In this document: piece after piece, positions 1 through 10,432 of the stretch
How positions within the stretch are numbered: the stretch's first letter is position 1
Layout: each line of letters opens with the position of its first letter
Source of the DNA: Leucosporidium creatinivorum
Lineage: Eukaryota; Basidiomycota; Microbotryomycetes; Leucosporidiales; Leucosporidiaceae
NCBI GenBank assembly: GCA_001600635.1
Contig: BCKL01000002.1
Location: 561,425 to 625,424, forward strand
Length of the DNA: 64,000 bases
Reading direction: 5' to 3'
Made by a program: the position numbers and the translations under genes
Notes under the pieces: generated by a model
The model's database searches: none
What the model was told of the DNA's origin: nothing
Seen by the model: the letters and a program-made list of their open reading frames with translations, nothing else

Positions 1-3000
1 CGAGGTCGAGGGATTTGGAGTCGCGGAGGGAGCGGAAGTTGACGGTGTCTTGCGAGGAGCTGTGGGTGGAGGTGTACGAAGAAAACAAGGGAGTCGGATT
101 GGTGGGAGGGTGAACGAGAGATGAGCGGGAGAGAGCAGGGGAAGCGAGCCGAGGGATGGGGTAGAAGACGAGCGAGCTCGAGGTCAGCAGGCGTCCATGA
201 GGGAGCTCAAGATCGCGCGAGACGAGGCAAAGGACTACTCACGAAACCGTCGGCACAATCGGCGGCGGCAGATGCCTCAACAGCGCAAAGTTGATGCTCC
301 CAAACCAGCGATGCTGCTTGACCTCTGACGCCCCACTCCCCGAGCCTAATCTCTTATGCTCATCCTTGCACAGCAGCTTCTTGATGACGCTCTTGCACAT
401 GGTCGTCGTCGCTTGATGGTCGGGGAAGGAAACTTCGTTGCGCAGGACGTTGGAGAAGGTGGCGTGCCGGTTCGAGCCTTTAAAGGGGGTGCAGCCGTAG
501 AGCATTTCGTAGACGAGGATGCCGAAGGTCCACCTGGGTGAGCGTCGATGAGGGAGGGAGAGAGGGAGGGGGGGAGGGAGGGAGAAGGTCAGCGATCGCC
601 GAGCAGCGAGGAGAAGACGGCGGCAACGAGCTCCGTCGCTCTCGCCGCGCCTGAAGTCACGCACCAGTCGACCGCCGAAGAATGTCCACAGCCATTGATG
701 ACCCTGCACGAACCAACCGCACGGTCAGCTCCCGCGCCGCCTCGGCGCTCGCATCTCGAAACTCACTCAGGCGAGATGTACTCCTCAGTCCCAACAAACG
801 AGTTGGTCCTGAAATCGCTCAAACACATCTTGGTATCGACCAAGGGAATCCCATTCGGCGTCATCTGTTTGATCCCAGCTGGTGCGCCGCCAATCTCGGC
901 TTGCTTGGAGAGGTCAAAGTCGGAGAGTTGGATGTGGCCCGTGGCGTGGAGGAGGATGTCTGCGAGCCGAACAAACAAGTGGTCCTGTCGTTAGCTCATC
1001 TCGCTCTGTCTTCTCCTCGCCCTCGCCCTCCCATTCCAGCTCGGCGCCCTCCCTCCCCCTTCCTCCTTCCCGCTCGCCTCGTTTCACTTCAGCGCCCGGG
1101 GAACGAGAGAGAGAGAGAGAGAGAGAAGCACTCACTCTCGGGCTTCAAATCCCGATAGATGAACCCCATCAAATGCAAGTACTCCAACGCGGCGACCACT
1201 TCGGCCGCATAAAACTTGGCGTCCTCCTCCGGTAAGCACTTGTTGGGGCGGGTTTGGAGCGCTCGGAAGAACTCGCCGCCCATGCAGTACTCCATGCCTG
1301 TTCATTGCGAGAGGGTTAGTGAGAGGAGCAGGGAAGGGAAGAGGGAGGGATGGGAGACGGACAGAGGTAGAGGTAGTCGTCTGATTGGAAGGAGTGGTAC
1401 AGGGTTACGATGAAGGGGTGATTAGAGCCGGCGAGGATTTCCTGCGGGTTGGTGAGCGAGCGGAGAGGGCGAGGGAGAGGGGAGGGAGTGTGAAAGGGGG
1501 AGAAGGCGACAGGTCAGCGTTCGGTTCGGGCGATGGTCAATCGAGCGCCCTGCTCCTCTCGCTCGCTCAGCAATATCGAGCGGCCTGTGCTCCTCTTCAC
1601 CAGACGCTTCACCACCACATCTCTCCTCCTCCTCCCCTCGCCTCCTCCCTTCGTCCTCCCTCCCCCCCGCAGAAGAGAACGAAGCCCTCACTCACCTGCT
1701 CGGCCATCGCCCTCTTAATCTTATTCCTCTTGATCATCTCCCTCTTACTCAACACCTTCATCGCAAACAGCTTCTCCGTCTTCTTCTCCCTAACCAAGTA
1801 CACCTTGCCCACATCCCCTTTACCCAACAGCTTGATCTTATGAAAAGAGGAGGGACCGACTTCGGGCGCTCGGACGCGGATGGAGGAGGAGGAGTAGGTC
1901 CGGCGAAAGGCGGTGCGGGGGCCTAGGCCGCCGCTGTTCAATGAGGGAGAGGAGGGGGGGGCGAGAGAGGAGGGAGACGGAGAGGGCGGGGCGATGGAGG
2001 GTGAGGAACGGGAGCGGGAGGGCGAGGTCGTACGGCTGGAGGAGGAGGGCTTGGAGGAGGAGCGACCGAGCGAGTTGCAAGAGGATTGGGCCGTGTCGGT
2101 GGATTTGGATTTCGAGGCTCGGCGGGGGCGGGACCCGTCGCCCAACTCCCCCACCGGGATGACCCCCTTCGGCAACGGCGGTACATCTCCTCCCTCACTT
2201 CCACTTCCTCCTCCACCAACACTCCCAAGGAACGAGCTGCTCGACGGGGAGAGGAAGCCATTCTTGGTAACGGGGTAAGGGTAGCTCGTCGTCTCCCTGG
2301 CTGCTGCCGCCGAGGTGGAGGATGAGGAGAAGAAGGAGCCGTGGAAGAGGGCTTTGGCGTTGGGTGCTGAGGCTACGCGGCGGAGGAATCGGGTGGCTGG
2401 ACTTGAGGAGGAGTGAGAGGGCGAAGGGGAAGGAGAAGGGGAGGGGTTGTGAGAGCGGAACGAGGTTTGAGCGGGTGTTGGGGAGGGTGGAGCGGGGGAG
2501 GAATGAGTGGGCGTAGAGTTGTTGCGGGTGGGTGTAGCTCTTGCTGTCGGTGATGAGCCTGCAGTCGGCGGCGACGACCCCGCTCCCGCTCCAGCAGCAG
2601 CAGCAGCAGCGGTAGCCGAGTATTTCCTCCCACTCCCCTTTCCCAAGCTCTTACTCCTAACATTCTCTTTCCCCATGCCCCCCGGTTGCCCCTGCTTCCA
2701 ACTCTTACTACTCAACGCGGGCGAGGGATTGTTGGCACTCGTGACGCTCGAGCTCGACCCCGCTGTTGTCGGTGCTCCTCCCGCTGCAAAGTAGTCTCCA
2801 GCAGAGCCATTGGTAGCAGTAGCAGCGTCGAATTGACCTGCTAATGGTGGTGAACTCGGGGGAGAGCTGTAGTTTTGTAGCTGAGAGCCAGAAGGAAGGG
2901 GAGGAGGGGAGAAGAGGTCCGAGGTGGTCGCAGCGTCTGTAGGATGTAACCCGCCACCGTTCCTCATTGGAGGGCTAGCGAGGGGCTGTACTCCTACAGT

Positions 3001-3174
3001 ACTACTCTTCCTCGATAACCTCCCTACCATCCGCTTCCAGGGTGTTGAAGTGGTGGAACTCGAGGCAGGGCTCGAGCTCGCGCTGAGTGATGGGGACGTT
3101 GCTGAGCCGTGCGTTGAAGGTGAAGAGGTGGAAGGAGAGGGCGAAGGAGGCGCAAAGGATGAAGTAGAGGCCAT
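1..3174 (-). CDS. FPK1: AGC-family Ser/Thr protein kinase, KIN82/FPK1/NRC-2 group (3' end outside window)
   Basis: Exons read on the minus strand: 3174-1696, 1441-1363, 1297-1136, 959-767, 703-665 (39 nt), 533-243 and 59-1. All junctions are GT-AG and in frame. The first about 435 residues are Ser/Pro-rich and low complexity. The kinase domain starts near residue 440 with the glycine loop GKGDVGKV and lysine AMKVL (about K473), then YRDLKPEN (catalytic Asp about 569), SDFDLSK in place of DFG, and an activation-segment insert before [12 protein letters not shown] instead of DFG and the insert are hallmarks of the NRC-2/Fpk1/phototropin-like AGC group. In yeast this group phosphorylates aminophospholipid flippases at the plasma membrane. 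The last visible exon continues into the C-terminal extension. Family assignment is strong; the flippase role is inferred from homology. Confidence 0.9.
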
Positions 3175-3341
3175 TCGAGGCGCTGTGGCCTGTAGGTCGA
3201 CAGAACTAGAGACGAGCAGGGAAGGAGCAAGAGAGACGAGCGCGGGCGCAGTGACGAGGGGGTCTGCTTCCTCTCTTATCCTCCGCCTTGTCGGACTCCT
3301 CGGCTGTACACTGCTAGTCTCGGCTCCTTCAACCGACCGTC
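3175..3341. promoter_or_regulatory. Short divergent upstream region shared by kinase and C2H2-like gene
   Basis: Only 167 bp separate the two predicted start codons, which point away from each other, so both genes must share or overlap promoter elements. No TATA box or named factor site stands out. Inference from geometry only. Confidence 0.4.
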
Positions 3342-4439
3342 ATGCCAAAGGTACCTCCAGCACCTCGCCCTAGTCGCTCACTCCGCTCCAGCGCTCCCAA
3401 AGCCCCCCAAAGGACGACCGCCCCTCGCTCGCGCCCCTCTGTGCAACCGCGGTCTTCGCCTCCCATCACTGCACCTTCTGCGGCTTGTCTACTTGCAGCA
3501 GCAGTCGCTAACAAATGGCCATGTGCGTCACCAACATGCTCCGAGCGGACCTTCAGCTCCAACGAGCAACGAAATCGACATCGCAGAGTCAAACGGGAAG
3601 CGGAGCAGAGGGACCCGAACGCTCCTCAGCCACACACCTACACGAGAGCTAGCAACGGCCACTCCTGTTCTTCCTCGCCCGAGTGGATAGCAGGACTGCG
3701 GAGCGAGCTTGCTCTCGTGAATGAATATATGCGTTCGCTCGAGCTCTCTCGGGCGCCGACGACAACTGTGAGTAGCAGGTAGAGTATGAATCTGCAAGGA
3801 TGAAAAACTGACTTCTCATACTGCACGCGCTTATCTACAGGCCGCCACTTCTCCTCCTTCAGCACCGCCGCCGAACAAAAGCTCAAGAGCCAGCAACCTC
3901 GTCATCCCCTCCCTGCCCTCGGCATCCACGCCCTCGCATTCCCTCCATCCAGGGCTTACATCACTCATTCATCACCTCTCGACGCTCCCCGAGTCGGCCA
4001 GGAAGCAGGAGACCCTCTCGGTCGTCGCCAAGCTGGCGCGCTCGTCGAGTTGGTCGTCGGCCCAAGCAGATCCCGAATTTCGAGGCGAGCTCGTCAGCTA
4101 CGGATCGTCGCAATTGGCGATGCTCACGGAGTTCGAGGCTTTCCTCGAGATGCAGGCGAGGGCATGGGCGACATGCTGGTGCAGGATACGGGACCAGGCG
4201 ACGCGGAGGTTGGACAGATGATCCAGTCGGGCTTTCTCGGCGCGAGTAGGGAGATGGCCGAGGAGGACGAGTGGGAGCAGGATCAAGGGATGAGGTGGAT
4301 GGAGGGTCCTATGTGGGGATTCGAGCGGGGCGAAGCGGGAGGCAGGGTGGAGGAGGCGGCTCGGCGTTCGTTCAAGGGTGTCTCGGGGTTAGACCTCAAT
4401 AGAGTAGCTTGGAATGAGCTGCTGTCTGAATTCCGCTGA
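3342..4439 (+). CDS. C2H2-like zinc-finger protein, probably frame-broken in this assembly
   Basis: Exon 1 is 3342-3767 (142 codons); intron 3768-3840 has a clean GTGAGT donor, a CTGAC branch and a CAG acceptor. Exon 2 starts at 3841 in phase 0. Residues about 65-95 hold a single C2H2-like unit, CASPTCSERTF followed by NRHRRVKRE. The frame from 3841 reaches a stop at 4219-4221. From about 4150 a second frame stays open to 4439 and reads as an acidic, helix-like tail ending in NELLSEFR. The switch lies at a GCATGGGCGAC stretch near 4160-4167, where one extra G would join the two frames. I therefore give the outer limit and suspect a one-base assembly error; a genuine stop at 4221 is the alternative. 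Function not recognised beyond possible nucleic-acid binding. Confidence 0.55.
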
Positions 4440-5072
4440 AATGTACTGTAACAGAGGCAGACGCTTTTTGAGCAGGTTCAACACCTATCGTCGGGCTGGC
4501 TGTATGGAGAGAGGAAGCGGGACTTGCGAGAGTTCAGCTTGAGGTCCTAGTGAACGCCGAGCTGGATTAAAGAGAGACCCTAGTCACCACCGGGAGCTGC
4601 TGGAGTACAGTTTCTGCTGCTGAAACATGGCCAGAGATCACGTGCTAAGCTGAGCAGTCATATCGCGCCTTTCTCAAAAACGAAGGGAACGGCTGCAAGG
4701 AGCGCCGAAGCCGAGAGGCCTCGCCGAGGGAGAGATGGTGATTTTTGAACGAGGGAAATGCTACCGCTGCTGCAGGGGACCGCCACGGCAACTGTATCTT
4801 CTGTCCTATCAGGGCGGCTCGTCGAGCGAAAAGAATTGAAGTGCTGGCTCGGGCGTCGCGACGGAGTAATCAAGTGTGCGGGGGAGCCAATCCCGAAGGG
4901 GGTAGGTGATTCTGAAGGTGCTGCTATGTTGAGCTGAATGACCGAGTAACATTGCAAAGAAGGGCTATGTTGAGAGGAGAGGGCGCTTGGGCTTGGGGCC
5001 CCCCGCCTTGCTCTTTCTCTCTCTCGCTCGTCTCATCGCATCTCATCTCATCTACCAACCGCTACCACAACT
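4440..5072. other. Intergenic, no gene seen
   Basis: About 630 bp with no frame that splices sensibly. The last 60 bases are pyrimidine-rich (CTCTTTCTCTCTCTCGCTCGTCTC) just before the next start codon, as in the 5' leaders of other genes here. Confidence 0.4.
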
Positions 5073-6587
5073 ATGAACAACAGCAGCGATTCTTCCATGG
5101 CTACGGGGTCGACTTCGCCTCAGAAGCGTGAGTGGGAAAGGAGCGGGAGAAGATGCAAAGTCTGACCTCTACCGCGCGCTCCCTCTGTAGGCCTTCGCAC
5201 GGAAGAGGGAATGCTCACTAGCTCGCCGGGCAATACAAGGGATCTAGTGAGTCATTGCTCTCTCGGAGATTGAAGCTACAGCAGCTACAGCTGCTCCTGG
5301 AGCGAACGGCGAGCTGTTCGTTCGACACCTGCAGTCGTCAATCCCCACCTCCGTCGTGAAGCGAGTCAAAAGGGATCAAGCGTGCGTTTTCGTGGGCGGG
5401 AAGTCGTGTGAAGGGATGCAGAACTGACTCGCCGTGCTTGACAGTGTACTCGACGTTCCCTCCCCGCGCCGAGGGCCTGCTAGCGAGGAGGAGGTTCCCC
5501 GGACTCTGTACCGACTCATCGCGGATACGATGGAACTGTCGGCAGAGATGAGGGAGGAGAGCGCAAACGAGCTTGAGGAGGGCGTCGAGGAGGAGATGAG
5601 GGAGATGGTGGAGCTCGGCGATGCGGTTGAAGGGGATCTGTTGGAGTTTCAGGCGCTGTCGGAGAAGGTGAGTCGAGTACGACGATTGAGGTACAATGTA
5701 GTCGACAGCTGACCGGATTGGCCGCGCTGCAGGTGGCGCTAGCTCGAGCGAGCGGCCAAGGATGGCAGAGCCTGGAGGACTCGGCTGCGGTGACGGCGCT
5801 ACGACTGAGGTGGCTGGAGTCCTCCGCCGCCGACATCGTGGAACTCTTCGCCATCATCCTGCGATTCTTTCGCGCGACTCTCATCCACGAGGTGGCGCAT
5901 CAACAGCTGGAACGGCCTTCGCCTCTCGCCTCCTCTATCACGCGCCTCATCAAGATCCTACGATCCACCATCTCGCTCAGCGGCGCAAGTCTAGGCAAAG
6001 ACGAAGAGTCGGACGTGAGGAGCTGCTACTATGCGACGCAGCAATTGATCCTCCCCATCGGCTCTCGTGCGGCCGAGCCCAAGGTCGCTTCGGAGCTCGA
6101 GGGGGAGATGCTGGGAGAGCTGGTGGGGGTGTGGGTCGATATAGGCGCAGCGTCGGGTGTGGGGGATGCGCTGGGCGAGTGGGAGGAGGGGGGGGTATCA
6201 GGTTGTGAGTGACGACTCGGCGAAGGAGTGGAATGGCCGCGCCAAGCGGGAGCAGATTCGCCCGAGCCTGCTGCTCTTGACCGCGGCGGAGGAGGGTGGA
6301 GGACGGATGAAGGAGTTGGTGAGGCTGAGGAAGGAGCANTTGCTGGTGCGGATGTTTGGCTCATATTGGGATCGGGAGGAGGTGGAGGACGATCCNCAGG
6401 ANGAATGGGNGCGCCTGTGTGTCTCGGCGGGGAGNAGGAGCTGGNATGGTGCCGTGGATGGGGTGTGGGTGAAGCTGGGAAGAAGTACGTTCAAGCCTGG
6501 CTTCGCATGATCTGTTCTCGAAGCCGACAAGCTGACTTCTCATTCGTNCGAACAGGATTCCGATCTGCTGGTGATGTAGCTGTGTAG
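5073..6587 (+). CDS. Unrecognised multi-exon helical protein with low-quality 3' half
   Basis: Start ATG at 5073. Exons 5073-5127 and 5191-5246, then about 5291-5380 (reads APGANGELFVRHL), 5445-5666 (LYRLIADTMELSAEMREE) and from 5734 onward. The protein is Glu/Leu-rich, with amphipathic helices such as LRLRWLESSAADIVELFA, and no domain I can name. Near 6188-6195 the reading frame must change at a run of seven Gs: one fewer G joins EWEEGG to YQVVSDDSAKEW. Five N bases follow between 6339 and 6445. A good GTACGT donor near 6485 and a CAG acceptor near 6555 suggest a last short exon ending at about 6587. The joins of exon 3 and of the last exon are uncertain. The G-run break is probably technical. 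Confidence 0.5.
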
Positions 6588-8219
6588 TTTGAAAGGGTTC
6601 CAACAGTTGATTATGTGCTTCTGTTCGGGTCGCGGAGAGAGAAGAGGACTTGAGAGCCGGATGCTGAAGAGAGGGTTCGCAAGAGTAGCAAGGAGAGGCG
6701 GGTCGGGGTTCACGGAGGTCGGCAGTCTGTTGCGAGTTCTTCTATTCGGCGAAGTGATAGGGTTGTTCAATTTGCTTCTCTTAACCAGTAGAAGAGCGAA
6801 ACGGTGTGCGAGTCCGAGAACGGGGTATATCAGCTAAGGAGAAAGAGAGCTACTCAAGTCTCGGTCGGCCTTTGGTAGCCTGCCTCCTTCTAGCATATCC
6901 TACTATAATGCGGGTGACTAATTGTGACATCCTTCTATCGCTTTCCACGCTTCTGCAGCGCACAGCGATGCAACGCGAGAGGATCCATAGGCTGCTGCTC
7001 GGCTTCCATCGCCNAAGTGTCGCCAGTCTGACACAATCAAGCGAAGCTACTCACTCGCAATGACGGGCTCAGCAGCTTCTTCCAGCTAGAGCGCGTTCAC
7101 TTCTGTGTTCCAGCCTCACATCGGCCCATGCCGCATCCGCTCGACTGTCGCCGAGGAGCGTCTTTCCTCTCAGCAGCGCCGAAGACCTGCTCTGCTCTGC
7201 CGAGTTACTGTGCTGGTCGGTAGCACTAGANGGGGGTCGCTCTGTAGCACAACGAGAAAGTCCGAGACAGGGTGTCGGGCTGAGCTGTAGCTGTGTGTTT
7301 GCTGGCGTCGACGGCTCAGCTCGGCTTTGAAGGCCTGAAGGATCAGCGAGGAGAATGAGCTGATTGACGGCGAGGATGTAAGCTGAGGCGAGCTAGAGGA
7401 TGAACTATCGAGATGGGGGAGGGCGCAGGTTGGTGAGTGAAGGCCTTGTGCCGCCTCGGGAGGTCATCGCCGAAAGGCAAGAGGAGGAACCAGAATTAGC
7501 CGGTGGTCCTCAGCAGAACGTGTGTGGTCTAAAGTGCGAGATCTAGATGTATAAAAGCTTCTCCTCCCCAGCCGAGGGCACACTCTCTCTGTAACAGTGC
7601 ATAGCTCGCTTCTCGGCGCAAGTGACAGCGGCCATAAGTGACGGCGGCTATGCTTTGTGAGGGACAAATGTGGTATCTGGAGTCCTGGTAATAATCATTA
7701 CTAGTATGAGTGGTACATGAGAGCAGGTCTAGGCCATCTAGAAGGAGATGGAGGAGCGGGAGTCTCGAAGCCGGCTCGGCGTGGGCTTGTCGTTGCTCCA
7801 TGGTAGTAAAGGGCCATTCGCGGTCAGATCAGAGTTGTACCCCACTTTACGAAGAACTACTCCCGCTTCATGCTTATTGACAAAGTCGCAGTGTGTGGCA
7901 GTACGCTGCCAACGCCGAGCTGCGCCGAGCTGCGCCGAACGCCGAAATTGTGGGAGAGGGAGGCGGTCGGGGGCAGTTGAGACTGATGAGATGCAGGAGA
8001 GAAGTTCAGGACCCTAGTGAGCCGCGCGGGGTCGAGGGCAGGCTGTATCAAGCTACAGAGGGTTGGTGCGAGCGGCGGTCGGAAGTCCGGTGCGAGGGAC
8101 TCCTGTCCGCCTGGGCGTGCACCGCTCGGTCAGCTGGAGAGCAGAGCCAAGAGTTTTAGTGCGGATGCCTTCCTAAGAGGAAGAGCTTAAAAAGCGAGCG
8201 AGCGACGAAACGCAGGTTG
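6588..8219. other. Gene-poor stretch with ambiguous bases
   Basis: About 1.6 kb with only short, unconvincing open frames and N bases at 7014 and 7231. A small tandem repeat of an 11-base unit (CGCCGAGCTGC-like) occurs near 7907-7940. No RNA gene or protein is supported. Base quality is poorer here than elsewhere. Confidence 0.35.
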
Positions 8220-8822
8220 GTTCCCTAGCAGTCACTTCTCCCCCTCCCCTTCGACGGCTCAACTTGCTTCTTCTACTTCAACTCCGCCTCCAAGGGAACG
8301 TTCTCGGTCTCGACCAAGTCTCGTTTCACATCTCCTGTGTGCATGTAGGTTCTCTCGTCTACCTTGGCCCGAGAGTGAGCGCTGACCGAGCCTCTGCTTC
8401 TCGTCCACAGTCGACGCTCGAGAGCCTTTGGAGCGGATCTACCTCGTTTTTAATGCCTTTTTCCTTTTCATCGAGGGGACATCTGGTGAGTCTTGTGCTC
8501 GATTCCAGCTTCAACCGCGGGCGCTGACCCCCTTCGTTTCTNGCAACAGTCTTCTCGGCGCACATCAAGGTCGGACTCTCCCTGGCGCCGGTATGATGGG
8601 CGCAACAAACTCTTGAACGAGGCCGTGAGTACAAATTCTATCGAATGTTTGGGAGAATGGAGAGCTGATCCCGCTATCCTTTCCTACAGCATTCTCTGCG
8701 GTGAGCTCTTGGAAGGTCGACCCTCTCGGAGACCCTGACTGATTTCACCTCCTTTCGCAGGAGGTCAAGGCGTGACGGTCGAGACTACTATAGCGCATGT
8801 TCCCCCCCCCCCCCCCCTCTAA
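8220..8822 (+). other. Candidate spliced transcript, coding status unclear
   Basis: Several well-formed introns follow each other: donor GTAGGT near 8347 to CACAG near 8411 with GCTGAC branch, donor GTGAGT near 8494 to AACAG near 8548 with GCTGAC, donor GTGAGT near 8625 to ACAG near 8689, and donor GTGAGC near 8701 to CGCAG near 8760. The exons between them stay open in at least one frame (for example SSRRTSRSDSPW, then DGRDYYSACS). The last exon runs into a 16-base C homopolymer at 8802-8817, where the frame becomes unreadable. The introns look real; whether the product is a protein, a truncated gene or a non-coding RNA cannot be decided. Confidence 0.35.
8802..8817. repeat. C homopolymer, 16 bases
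   Basis: Uninterrupted run of C directly after the last exon of the candidate spliced transcript. Length in such runs is unreliable. Confidence 0.85.
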
Positions 8823-9257
8823 CAAAAAGGGTTTTTGTGCTAGCTTCCAATAGCTTGCATAGTGTCGTGAAAAGCGTCGTCTCGCTGAGCTGCCCGTCCC
8901 TTTGGCCCGAGACGGCTTTCACGTCCTTAGCGACAGGCAGCGCAGGAGAGCCGCCGAGGAGGGTCGAGAAGTGTCTTGCAGTATCACCGAGAGTTCCTTC
9001 ATGGCCGCTTGGGTCGCTTAGAGAAAGCTCGGCGCTCGAAGAGCTGCCTTCGCAGGCCGATGAGCGGGCGTTGATGTCGTTGGAACAGCCGGCGAGAGCG
9101 TGGGAGCAGGAGGAGCACATTCCTGCAATTCTGCTCTGCCTTGCTCTCCTCGCCATCCTGTCTCTGACCTACTCTCGGCGCTTCCCATCCCTCTCGGAGC
9201 TCGCTCGGCGCTGGTTCGTCCCAATGGCGGTTGCAGCTCCCTTTCCTCGGTCCCAAT
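8823..9257. other. Region downstream of bL19m, no supported gene
   Basis: Open frames of up to about 150 codons exist on both strands, but none has introns, domains or composition to favour it. Probably the 3' flank of the bL19m gene. Confidence 0.35.
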
Positions 9258-10088
9258 CTACCGCCTGCGCTTCTCGAGCTGCGCTTCCCTCTCCCTGGCC
9301 TGCTTGACGATACCTCCCACTCCGACGAGCCTGTTGTCATGTAGTGCGAAAGGGCGAGAAGAAAGTCAGTTTGCGTTCTCCTCCGAGCTCTGAGTGATCC
9401 TGTAGCCCTCCAGCCCGAACAAGAGCACAGCGAATCGAAAGAGAGCAACACACCTGTTGGGCTGATCCCTGACAAAGTACATCTTTGCGCGCTTGGAAGC
9501 CCTGAGCGTAGGCTTCTTCCTCTGAAGCTGAGTGCCATCCTTTGCGACGACGGCAGGACCACTCCTCGTAGCAGGAGCGACTACCTTGATATCCTTGACC
9601 ATGGGGGAGAAGACCTTGTAGCTAATCTCTACCCCTGTGCGACCGACCAAGTTCCTCAAGCGAATGGAAGTGTCCCTTCCGGCATGGCGACGGCGGATAG
9701 CGATGAGGACGCCGGAGAAGGTGTTGGTTGTTGGAGTGGGGTTTTCAGGGGTGGGGAGGGAGGTGTAGGAGGTTACGGTGAGGACTGAGCCTGGTAAGAG
9801 GCGGGAAGGGGAGCGACGCGAGAGGAGTTGAGAGTAGTGAGAAGAGAGAGGGTGTTGAGAGGTCAAGTGTTGGTTCAGAGTCCGGAGGAGTGAGTCGGTG
9901 AGGGGTAGTGTTGGTGTAGTAGTAGAAGGGATGACTTGAGCTGTAGCAGAGTAGGGGTACGCCGATGAGGAGCTGCTGCTGCTGGAGCTGGTCGAGGAGG
10001 AGAATTGGCGTAGAGTAGTTGTAGCACAGCAGCTTGGTCGGCTGCTTGTACTGAGCGCCAATCGTTTGAATGAGGCGGTGAGCGACAT
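9258..10088 (-). CDS. IMG1: Mitochondrial large-subunit ribosomal protein bL19m
   Basis: Two exons: 10088-9454 and 9330-9258, with a 123 nt intron (GTGTGT donor, CTGAC branch, CAACAG acceptor). I chose the ATG at 10088 because it starts a Ser/Arg-rich mitochondrial presequence (MSLTASFKRLALSTSS); an in-frame ATG at 10205 would add about 40 odd residues. The core reads LLPGSVLTVTSY, FSGVLIAIRRRHAGR, DTSIRLRNLVGRTGVE and SPMVKDIKVV, the bacterial L19 signature. The second exon supplies the basic C-terminus, GGIVKQAREREAQLEKRRR. The protein is part of the mitochondrial 54S subunit. It is divergent from the eIF4A-like gene, 344 bp away. Family assignment is strong. Confidence 0.88.
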
Positions 10089-10432
10089 GTCGAGGTACAG
10101 ACTAGTGACGAGTAGGAGGAGCAAGAGCTTGGAGCTTGGACTTGGTCGCGATTTCCACCTTTCTCGCTCGGCGCGCGCTCCCTCTCTTTCGTTCCCGCTC
10201 ATCACTTCAGCCTCTCGCTCGTCTTGCAGCGCTTCACGAGCGGGTCTTTCCTCCTCATTTCTGTAGCACTTCAGCTCGGCCCATCTTCACAGTGAGCTCC
10301 TCCCTTCAAATGTGCTCGAGACGCGCTGAAGCTGACACGCTCCCCTTGTCACCTCCAGCTCTCTTGCTCTTCTCGTGCCGACTCCAAACACCGATGCAGC
10401 TCAACCAGCTGTACTAGATCATCACCAACCAA
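10089..10432. promoter_or_regulatory. Divergent upstream region of bL19m and eIF4A-like gene
   Basis: 344 bp between head-to-head start codons, pyrimidine-rich towards the plus-strand gene. No specific motif recognised. Confidence 0.35.

Noticed and set aside
8837-9307. 156-codon plus-strand frame downstream of the C run
   Set aside because: It overlaps the bL19m last exon in antisense and an equally long minus-strand frame; no supporting features.
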